A stretch of 12,235 bases of DNA, from assembly GCA_021159825.1 (NCBI GenBank), contig JAGHDR010000099.1, positions 1 through 12,235 of the forward strand. Reading direction: 5' to 3'. The stretch's first letter is position 1; each line of letters starts with the position of its first letter. Below the pieces are notes generated by a model that made no database searches, was not told where the DNA came from, and saw only the letters and a list, made by a program, of their open reading frames with translations. The position numbers and the translations under genes are program-made. Origin of the DNA: Deltaproteobacteria bacterium. GTDB lineage: Bacteria > Desulfobacterota > DSM-4660 > Desulfatiglandales > Desulfatiglandaceae. Of this stretch, positions 7,193-12,235 are shown piece by piece.

Positions 7193-8004
7193 GACGGATC
7201 GGGCGCATGGGTGGAAACTATTTCCATCTGCTGTTTCTGGTTACGGTTGCCGCACTGATCAGCATGGGGATCTTCGCTCTTGTCCCCTTGTTGATGCGCC
7301 AGACATCCTGCCAATCGCATCTCCCCGGGGCTTCCTATGCCCTCCTGATCCCCGTCAAACCGATCCCGGACCCCATGCAACCGGAGCATGACCCGGAGCC
7401 GCCACCCGAGGAGCCGGAGATCGAGGTTAAAACACCGGATATTCCTGAGATGGAGCCGCCGGAATTGGAATACCCCGAGATGGAGCCGCCGGAGGTCGCC
7501 TGTGAACCCATGATCCCTTTGGAGCCGCTGAACCTGGAACCGCCGCAGATCCAAACGCCGGCGCTCCATGTTGTTTCTTTGAGCGCACTGCCGGCCCAGT
7601 CCTGCCCCATGAATTTGAAAGTGAATCTCAGGGTGGGAAAGGTGCCCGTGCCCAAGGCTGCGGCACGACCGGGGGTCCTCCAAAAGCCGGTCAATACAAA
7701 AGCGCGGTTCGGTATGGATGAGGTGGATCAGAAGCCGGTCGGCATTGGCGTGCTCAAGCCCCACTATCCTTTCAGTGCCAGACGCAGGGGCATCGAGGGT
7801 TATGTTACCGTTCGGTTTTTGGTGGATCGAATGGGAAAGGCCCGGGAACTCTCCATCCTCGATGCCGAACCGCCCGGCATTTTTGATCGGGCCGTGCATA
7901 AGACAGTGCCCCGGTGGCGGTTCAAGCCCGGGAAAAAGGCCGGGCGACTGGTGGATACCTGGGTCAAGATGACCATCCGATTTGAACTGGGAGACGATGC
8001 GTAA
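7189..8004 (+). CDS. tonB: TonB, energy-transducing periplasmic protein
   Basis: A 271-residue protein. GTG 7189 is preferred: GGGAGG (7178-7183) is five bases upstream and the codon overlaps the exbD stop (GTGA). ATG 7207 is possible but poorly placed. One N-terminal membrane anchor lies at about 12-36. A Pro/Glu-rich spacer follows at about 55-140, including a 17-bp direct repeat (7447-7463 and 7477-7493) encoding EMEPPE. The conserved TonB C-terminal domain is at about 188-268, with LKPHYPFSARRRGIEGYVTV and later VPRWRFKPG. The spacer is strongly acidic and lacks the Lys-Pro block seen in Escherichia coli TonB; three Cys lie outside the C-terminal domain. TonB contacts the TonB box of receptors such as the one at the left edge. 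The end overlaps the TPR gene by 8 bp. Confidence 0.93.
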   Translation: MRRIGRMGGNYFHLLFLVTVAALISMGIFALVPLLMRQTSCQSHLPGASYALLIPVKPIPDPMQPEHDPEPPPEEPEIEVKTPDIPEMEPPELEYPEMEPPEVACEPMIPLEPLNLEPPQIQTPALHVVSLSALPAQSCPMNLKVNLRVGKVPVPKAAARPGVLQKPVNTKARFGMDEVDQKPVGIGVLKPHYPFSARRRGIEGYVTVRFLVDRMGKARELSILDAEPPGIFDRAVHKTVPRWRFKPGKKAGRLVDTWVKMTIRFELGDDA

Positions 8005-10420
8005 GCTTGTAATTATCCTCCTTGCCGCCGTGGCGGGCATGTTGATGCCATGGATGTGGGTGGAAAGCGCCGAACCTGCCCGCTGTCCCCGGAACCCCGA
8101 GCCCATGTCCGAAGCCCTTCATTGGGTGATCACCGAGGCGGAAAGGGCTGCCAAGGCCGGCGATTTTAAAGACGCTGCCGCAATCGTGGAAAACTATCTT
8201 GAAACGCATACAGGGGAAACCCATCCCTACCCTTACTATGATGCGGGCTATTTTCTCCACAGGGCCGGAAACCGCCATGCGGCCATGGGTTACTTTCGAA
8301 AAGCGGTCCGGTTGAACCCATGCTTCACCGAGGCATGGCAACTCCTGGCTTCCCTCCATCAGGAGGCCGGGCAATTCAAACAGGCTGCAACCGCCCTCGA
8401 AAAGGCGGCCGCCATCACAAAGGCCCCCCGGATATGGTATCAGACGGCGGTGCTTTGGCTGGATGCCGGTTTTCCCAAGAAAACATTGGCCGCGCTTAAA
8501 AAGCTGCGCCACGAGCGCCGGAAGGAGCCGAACTGGTATGTGGCGGCGGCGCGCGCCCATCAAGATCTGAAACAGAGCGGCCGTGCGGCTGAAGCCTTTG
8601 CATCGGCATATGCCTTGTCCCAGGATCCCGAACATCTATATCAGTGCGCCGTCTTCTGGTTGGAAGCCGAAGACCCGGGGAAGGCCCTGCCGCTGCTCAA
8701 ACAATTGACGAGGTCAACCTCTCCGAAATCCCACTGGCTGGTAGCTTTATCCAATACTCTGAAGGCGTTGAAGAAAAAGGAGGAGACGGCTCGGACCATG
8801 GAGCGGGCCGCCGGGATTAGCAAAGATCCCAATCTCTATTACCATGCGGCCTACCTCTGGCTCGAGGCAAACCGGCCCAAAAAGGCGCGCTCACTGTTGG
8901 AAAAGCTGGCCAAACGGAAGCGCCCCCGGGTGGAATGGCTTCTTGCCCTTGCCAACACCTACATGATGCTGGATCAAATCAAAGCGGCCGCCGTCACCAT
9001 GGATCGGGTGGTCCGGTTGGACCCCAAACCGGATTATCTCTACAATGCAGGGGTGTTGTGGCTCCAGGCTGAACAGCCCAAAAAGGCGCTTTGTCATCTC
9101 CTTGTTTTGTGTAAACGGACCCCTAAGAAGGCCGAGTGGTTTGTGGCTTTGGCCCACGCATGGTTGGGGCAAAAGGAGGTTCTGAAGGCCGCAAGGGCCA
9201 TGGAACGGGCCGCAAAGATTAGTCGCAAGAACGAACATACGTTTCGAGCGGCCCGGCTCTGGCTGGAGGCGGATCAAGCGGCCCGGGCCTTGCCGTTCCT
9301 GGAGGGGCTGGTCAGCCTTCCAACACCTTTAGGGGAATGGTATATCGCCCTTTCCAACTGCTACCTGATGTTGGAGAAGCCGGAAAAGGCGGCCCGGGCC
9401 ATGGAAAGAGCGGCAAAAATCACGCAAAAAGGAAAGGATTATTACCGGGCGGGCATGCTCTGGTTGCAGGCCGGAAACAGCGCAACGGGCATATCGCTTC
9501 TCCGGATCTCCGTGGCCGGGGAACCGGTGGAACAAAAATGGTTGGTGAGCCTGGCCCAGGCCCTCATCGATTCCGGACGGGATCGGGATGCTCTGGCGGT
9601 GATGGAAAAAACGGTTCTGGGGGATAAAAAGGTATCGCCGAATGTGAGATACCGGGGGGCCGTCCTGTGGTTGCATCTTAATCAGCCCAAAAAGGCCTTG
9701 CCGATCCTAAAGATCCTCTGCGCGTCCAAAGGTCCGGCCCTGGACTGGCTCGTAAATCTGGTGAAGACCTACGTGGAACTGGAACAAATGGTCAAGGCGG
9801 AAAAGGCGTTGGAACACCTTCTTCTTTTGTATCCGGAAACCCCCGAGGCTTGGCGGTTGGCTGTCTGGGTGGGGCTCCAGCAGGCCGATTATGCCAGGGC
9901 GGCGGCGGCCATGGCCGTGGCGGTTCGTCTTGGTCCTCCCGATATGGATCAGATGAAGGAGTTGGCGGATCTCTATCATATGGCCGGCGTGCCCATGAAA
10001 GCGGCTGCTGCGCTCAAAAAGACGTGGAAAGAAAACCCGACCGCTGAAGACTGGGATCGCCTGGTCAATACCTACCTGAGCGGCTATCGCTATAAAATGG
10101 CATTGGCGTCCGCAAAATCCGCCCTGGGAGTCAAAGAGACTGCTGAGCGCTTGGCAACTGTGGGGGCCATCGCCTTTCGCCTGCAGAATTTCAGGGAAAG
10201 CTACGATGCCTATTGTCGGAGCGCCGACCTAACGCCTGATGCGGACATTTACCTCAAGGCCGGATATGCGGCATTGAAGATGGACAACCTGAATGAAGCC
10301 GCCCGCCTGTTCAGGGAGGCAATGCAGCGGACCGGGAAAAACAGCCGAACGGCTTATGAGGCCCATCGGAACCTGGTCTTCATCGAGAAAATGAAGACTT
10401 TCCTCGAAAAAAATGGGTAG
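7997..10420 (+). CDS. Large exported TPR-repeat protein of the Ton cluster
   Basis: An 807-residue protein. ATG 7997 is chosen because it opens a clear signal peptide (MRKLVIILLAAVAGMLMP, to about residue 26); GGGAG (7989-7993) is only three bases away. A TTG five codons upstream would spoil the signal. The mature protein is almost entirely tetratricopeptide-like helical pairs, with recurring segments such as AARAMERAAKI, LYxAAxLWLxA and PKKAL. The central units repeat with a 67-residue period. A TPR protein is the usual last member of TtpC-type Ton clusters; it is presumably periplasmic and acts as a scaffold linking Ton components or receptors, but no precise role is established. The gene ends the operon. 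No convincing terminator follows: CCTCG/CGAGG at 10402-10431 has a 20-base loop and no T tract. Confidence 0.9.
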   Translation: MRKLVIILLAAVAGMLMPWMWVESAEPARCPRNPEPMSEALHWVITEAERAAKAGDFKDAAAIVENYLETHTGETHPYPYYDAGYFLHRAGNRHAAMGYFRKAVRLNPCFTEAWQLLASLHQEAGQFKQAATALEKAAAITKAPRIWYQTAVLWLDAGFPKKTLAALKKLRHERRKEPNWYVAAARAHQDLKQSGRAAEAFASAYALSQDPEHLYQCAVFWLEAEDPGKALPLLKQLTRSTSPKSHWLVALSNTLKALKKKEETARTMERAAGISKDPNLYYHAAYLWLEANRPKKARSLLEKLAKRKRPRVEWLLALANTYMMLDQIKAAAVTMDRVVRLDPKPDYLYNAGVLWLQAEQPKKALCHLLVLCKRTPKKAEWFVALAHAWLGQKEVLKAARAMERAAKISRKNEHTFRAARLWLEADQAARALPFLEGLVSLPTPLGEWYIALSNCYLMLEKPEKAARAMERAAKITQKGKDYYRAGMLWLQAGNSATGISLLRISVAGEPVEQKWLVSLAQALIDSGRDRDALAVMEKTVLGDKKVSPNVRYRGAVLWLHLNQPKKALPILKILCASKGPALDWLVNLVKTYVELEQMVKAEKALEHLLLLYPETPEAWRLAVWVGLQQADYARAAAAMAVAVRLGPPDMDQMKELADLYHMAGVPMKAAAALKKTWKENPTAEDWDRLVNTYLSGYRYKMALASAKSALGVKETAERLATVGAIAFRLQNFRESYDAYCRSADLTPDADIYLKAGYAALKMDNLNEAARLFREAMQRTGKNSRTAYEAHRNLVFIEKMKTFLEKNG
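8396..9811 (+). repeat. Tandem 201-bp coding repeats within the TPR gene
   Basis: Equivalent codons in the AMERAAKI-type helix fall at 8396, 8597, 8798, 8999, 9200, 9401 and 9602, exactly 201 bp apart each time, and then 9809 (207 bp). Each unit is 67 residues, about two TPR motifs. Nucleotide identity between units is partial, so this is old duplication kept in register. Confidence 0.85.
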
Positions 10421-10439
10421 CGGAAACGAGGTATGATTC

Positions 10440-10510
10440 ACGTAAGTAATTGTTTTAGAGGATATAGTTTATGCATCCATGTTTTTTTACCTATTCAACT
10501 GAACCAGTGC
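10440..10510. repeat. Left copy of a 71-bp inverted repeat
   Basis: Reverse-complementary to 12079-12149 with 58 of 71 positions identical and no gaps. The most conserved blocks are 10443-10457 (15 bp exact) and 10481-10507 (27 bp exact, containing ACCTATTCAACTGAACCAG); the 23 bp between them have diverged. It begins 19 bases after the TPR gene stop. It could be a terminal repeat of a mobile element or a solo end of one. Confidence 0.85.
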
Positions 10511-10545
10511 TCAGAGAAGCAAGGTGGACAAATTGAAGCTGGCTA

Positions 10546-10625
10546 ACCCAACGCTGCACCAGACGCCTGATAGTCATGCCGCCCCGGCGAGTAAGGCAGA
10601 GGCGCTGGTGAGCTTAACGTTGGGC
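10546..10625 (+). other. Integron attC-like recombination site
   Basis: The outer boxes fit the attC consensus RYYYAAC ... GTTRRRY: ACCCAAC (10546-10552) and GTTGGGC (10619-10625), 80 bp end to end. Inside, CACCAG (10557-10562) pairs with CTGGTG (10605-10610) and CGCCT (10564-10568) pairs with AGGCG (10600-10604), leaving A10563 as a single extrahelical base, an attC hallmark. Unpaired spacers separate the R and L arms, and TGCC (10577-10580) with GGCA (10595-10598) caps the structure. Strand exchange would occur between G10619 and T10620. No integrase gene or second attC is visible. Confidence 0.6.
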
Positions 10626-10639
10626 ATCCACAATCACGC

Positions 10640-10668
10640 TTGACGTTAATCACGTTATACGTTATTAT
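10640..10668 (+). promoter_or_regulatory. higBA promoter with ACGTTA repeats
   Basis: TTGACG (10640-10645), a 17-base spacer and TATTAT (10663-10668). The start site would fall at about 10675, at the higB ATG (10676), so the message may be leaderless; no ribosome-binding site is visible there. ACGTTA occurs three times inside the promoter (10643-10648, 10652-10657, 10659-10664), a plausible operator for autoregulation by HigA. Confidence 0.55.
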
Positions 10669-10675
10669 ATAAAAT

Positions 10676-10955
10676 ATGATCAGAACATTTTAAATGTAAA
10701 TACACACAAGCACTCTCAAAAGGTCAGCGTGTCAGGCGATTAGTAAATATTGCTAATGTTGCGCGACGTAAGCTTAGACAGCTTGAGATCGCTAATCGAC
10801 TTGAAGATTTGAGAGTGCCGCCCGGAAACCACCTTGAAGCGCTCAAGGGTGACCGTTCCGGTCAATACAGCATTCGTATCAACGATCAATGGCGTGTCTG
10901 CTTTTGTTGGACGGATGCAGGTGCAGAAAATGTGAAAATAGTTGATTACCACTGA
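10676..10955 (+). pseudogene. higB: HigB-type toxin, frameshifted near its start
   Basis: The ATG at 10676 reads MIRTF and then meets TAA (10691-10693). Skipping one T of TTTT (10688-10691) restores a continuous frame, FKCKYTQAL... through LEDLRVPPGNHLEALKGD and GQYSIRINDQWRVCF to VDYH, stop at 10953-10955. The corrected protein has 92 residues, the normal HigB length, and keeps the family core motifs. The downstream frame alone has no ATG, GTG or TTG before the conserved region. HigB is a ribosome-dependent mRNA interferase (RelE superfamily). The single-base insertion probably inactivates it. A +1 frameshift at the TTT-TAA stop, or a sequencing error in the T run, are alternatives. Confidence 0.85.
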
Positions 10956-10967
10956 GGAGAATTTATT

Positions 10968-11279
10968 ATGAGCAAACTCAAGCCTATCACTCCTGGCGAG
11001 ATCCTCTTGGAAGAGTTTCTCAAACCTATGGGTATTAGCCAGTATCGTTTAGCCAAGGAAATTAGTGTTCCCGCTCAGCGTATCAGTGAAATTGTCGCAG
11101 GTAAGCGTTCGATCACAGCTGATACTGATTTACGGTTGTGTCGGTTTTTTGGTTTGTCCAACGGTTATTGGTTGCGTGCTCAAGCTGCCCACGATACGGA
11201 AGTTGCAGAACGTACTCTTGATAATATAATAATAAAGATCAAACCCTGGTCTGAGCATGCTGCCCAACCATCAAATTAA
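10968..11279 (+). CDS. higA: HigA antitoxin, XRE-family regulator
   Basis: A 103-residue protein starting 12 bases after the higB stop; GAGGAG (10954-10959) overlaps that stop and sits eight bases before ATG 10968. The N-terminus [20 protein letters not shown] and the helix-turn-helix [20 protein letters not shown] followed by AGKRSIT and the [10 protein letters not shown] segment are typical of the HigA (VapI) antitoxin family. It neutralises HigB and represses its own promoter. Gene order toxin-antitoxin is normal for higBA. The antitoxin is intact while the toxin is frameshifted. Confidence 0.93.
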   Translation: MSKLKPITPGEILLEEFLKPMGISQYRLAKEISVPAQRISEIVAGKRSITADTDLRLCRFFGLSNGYWLRAQAAHDTEVAERTLDNIIIKIKPWSEHAAQPSN

Positions 11280-11310
11280 CCGGACGCCAAACAACGGCGC
11301 CGGTTATTTG
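11277..11310 (+). terminator. Hairpin at the end of higA, probable weak terminator
   Basis: TAACCGG (11277-11283) and CGCC (11285-11288) pair fully with GGCG (11296-11299) and CCGGTTA (11300-11306), leaving A11284 bulged and a loop of AAACAAC. The stem includes the higA stop codon and is followed only by TTTG, so termination would be weak. It may instead protect the 3' end of the transcript. Confidence 0.45.
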
Positions 11311-11374
11311 TAGTCGTTCTCCGGAAAAGATTAATCGGTTATCCATATTGGAATCATTGCAAAAAGGGGCCAGA

Positions 11375-11707
11375 GTGGCTAAAATGAGCAATACTCTCAA
11401 ACGGATTATCGAACTTGCCGAACGTAAAGATGTTAAAATATCTGATCATGGTTATGATGAGTTGGCTGAAGATAATATTTTTGTCAGGGACGTTTTGCTC
11501 GGTATTAAGGAAGCCATAATAATTGAAGATTACCCTGACTACGCAAAAGGGCCATGTGCATTGGTGTTACAAAAAGATTCTGCGATTAATCCAACTCATG
11601 TGGTATGGGGAATTCCCAAAGGGACCAAGTCGCCGGTTGTTTTAGCTACTGCGTACAGGCCGGATCCGGCCAAATGGTCAAGTGATTTCCTAAGGAGAAT
11701 GTCATGA
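11375..11707 (+). CDS. DUF4258 family protein, candidate toxin of a two-gene module
   Basis: GTG 11375 has GGGG (11366-11369) five bases upstream and gives 110 residues; ATG 11384 gives 107. The protein has the DUF4258 pattern: an early [11 protein letters not shown] segment (DHGYDEL in place of the usual H-x-x-R-M), [17 protein letters not shown], a central beta region [20 protein letters not shown] and a terminal [15 protein letters not shown]4258 proteins resemble RelE/BrnT-fold toxins and are often found with small partner genes; biochemical activity is mostly untested. The next gene overlaps it by 4 bp (ATGA), so the two are co-translated. The neighbouring higBA operon supports a toxin-antitoxin role, as inference only. 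Confidence 0.75.
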   Translation: MAKMSNTLKRIIELAERKDVKISDHGYDELAEDNIFVRDVLLGIKEAIIIEDYPDYAKGPCALVLQKDSAINPTHVVWGIPKGTKSPVVLATAYRPDPAKWSSDFLRRMS

Positions 11708-11973
11708 GGAAGAGACGACATAAAAAATTAGTACACGAAGGACAATATGTGGCTGAAGTCGAAATCGAACTGATCGATGCAGATGAAGGCTGGTCGCCTT
11801 ATTTGTCCATGGATGACGCATTTAAGCTTGATGATGTGCGAGACGCTCTTCGCAGGAACGATTTGCGCAAAGCAGGTCGACTTGCTCGTGTTTTTACTTT
11901 GACGCCTCTCGTACCTGATACTACCGGAGAACCAGTCACTACACCTGACCGCCAACAGCTTCAGCGACATTGA
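11704..11973 (+). CDS. Small partner protein of the DUF4258 gene, candidate antitoxin
   Basis: An 89-residue protein; ATG 11704 overlaps the previous stop and AAGGAG (11692-11697) lies six bases upstream. The conserved-looking body is [39 protein letters not shown] and [16 protein letters not shown] recall similar small proteins paired with DUF4258 genes but cannot name a family; no helix-turn-helix or AbrB fold is evident. The last 20 or so residues (after LTP) look unlike the rest and run into the toxin remnant that follows, suggesting that the natural end was lost by a junction here. Antitoxin function is inferred from the pairing. Confidence 0.72.
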   Translation: MRKRRHKKLVHEGQYVAEVEIELIDADEGWSPYLSMDDAFKLDDVRDALRRNDLRKAGRLARVFTLTPLVPDTTGEPVTTPDRQQLQRH

Positions 11974-12094
11974 GTTTTTGGTTAAGACACTTGGTGGTGA
12001 AGTTCGAGAGGGTGATGGCTTGCGGGTTGTCCTGGAACTTTTCGGCACAAGAAAATACGCCCATAGGCCGCATCCGGGGCGCTGGTTCAGTTGA
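11963..12094 (+). pseudogene. Remnant of a HicA-type toxin gene
   Basis: In the frame of 11966 the translation reads [19 protein letters not shown], then LRVVLELFGTRKYAHRPHPG, ending in a TGA at 12092-12094. The DIE-x-L, LG-x-E, EG-x-G-x-RV and HRPHP spacing matches the middle of a HicA-family toxin. The N-terminus with a start codon is missing (a stop lies at 11900-11902 and no ATG, GTG or TTG precedes the match). The C-terminus is cut off exactly where the right inverted repeat begins. It overlaps the end of the preceding gene in another frame. Confidence 0.5.
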
Positions 12095-12149
12095 ATAGGT
12101 AAAAAAACGTGGATTCCAAAATTATGCTGGTTAAAACAATTACTTATGT
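12079..12149. repeat. Right copy of the 71-bp inverted repeat
   Basis: Reverse-complementary partner of 10440-10510; exact blocks at 12082-12108 and 12132-12146. Its left edge truncates the HicA remnant, which suggests that this sequence arrived by insertion or recombination rather than being part of that gene. The short frame starting at 12158 lies just outside it. Confidence 0.85.
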
Positions 12150-12157
12150 CAATAAGT

Positions 12158-12235
12158 ATGCCTTCTCGGAAGACACCATGACCTATTGATATAATTGAAA
12201 AGTATGGGAATTTCCATTTTATGTTTAATGAATTC
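12158..12235 (+). other. Possible start of an interrupted reading frame running off the window
   Basis: ATG 12158 opens MPSRKTP, then an in-frame TGA at 12179-12181, then 18 more sense codons (PIDIIEKYGNFHFMFNEF) to the last base. If the TGA is a mutation, this may be the N-terminus of a transposase whose left end is the 71-bp repeat. Selenocysteine or plain chance are alternatives. The family is not recognised. Confidence 0.25.

Noticed and set aside
6799..8106. Long open frame on the minus strand (435 codons) across exbD, tonB and the TPR gene start
   Set aside because: It is antisense to three well-supported genes, is unusually rich in His, Arg and Gly as expected from the complement of biased codons, and shows no family motif.
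8396..9811. Regularly spaced repeats resembling a CRISPR or satellite array
   Set aside because: The 201-bp period is in frame and encodes TPR helices; there are no short identical repeats with unique spacers.
10402..10431. Terminator of the TPR gene (CCTCG with CGAGG)
   Set aside because: The loop is 20 bases and no T tract follows.
11277..11306. Second attC site, because the stem also has one bulged A
   Set aside because: It is only 30 bp, lacks RYYYAAC and GTTRRRY boxes and has no spacer region; a simple hairpin or weak terminator is more likely.

Overview
The window looks like chromosomal DNA of a Gram-negative anaerobe, most likely a deltaproteobacterium (Desulfobacterota). This is an inference from gene content: a TonB-dependent receptor, a TtpC-type Ton cluster with a DUF3450 gene and a TPR gene, and an unusual exported tetrapyrrole-methylase fusion. 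No rRNA or other phylogenetic marker is present.

Left part (1-3658): the 3' end of a TonB-dependent outer-membrane receptor gene whose start lies off the window, a terminator-like hairpin with T tracts, a perfect 8-bp palindrome, and a 591-residue protein. That protein joins a signal peptide, two degenerate molybdopterin-oxidoreductase-like domains, a CXXCH haem-attachment motif and a complete tetrapyrrole (precorrin-type) methylase domain.

Middle part (3686-10420): a sigma70-like promoter, a leader of about 150 nt ending in an intrinsic terminator with competing hairpins, then six tightly packed genes: DUF3450, TtpC-like ExbB with a periplasmic extension, ExbB, ExbD, TonB and a large exported TPR protein. 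Most junctions overlap (8 bp; a 19-nt gap; 13 bp; 4 bp; 8 bp), so translation is probably coupled. Together they form a complete proton-motive-force transducer. The adjacent receptor is the obvious client, and the fusion protein hints at a tetrapyrrole-like or metal-chelate cargo, but this is not proven.

Right part (10421-12235): an AT-richer accessory patch that starts 19 bases after the TPR stop codon. It is bounded by two diverged 71-bp sequences in inverted orientation (58 of 71 positions identical). Between them lie an integron attC-like site, a higBA toxin-antitoxin operon whose toxin carries a 1-nt frameshift, a two-gene DUF4258 pair resembling a toxin-antitoxin module, and a remnant of a HicA-type toxin that stops at the right repeat. 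Beyond the right repeat a short interrupted reading frame runs off the edge and may be the start of a transposase or another gene.

The best candidates for something undescribed are the exported cytochrome-like/molybdopterin-like/tetrapyrrole-methylase fusion next to a Ton system, the structured leader RNA of the Ton operon, and the repeat-bounded toxin-antitoxin patch.
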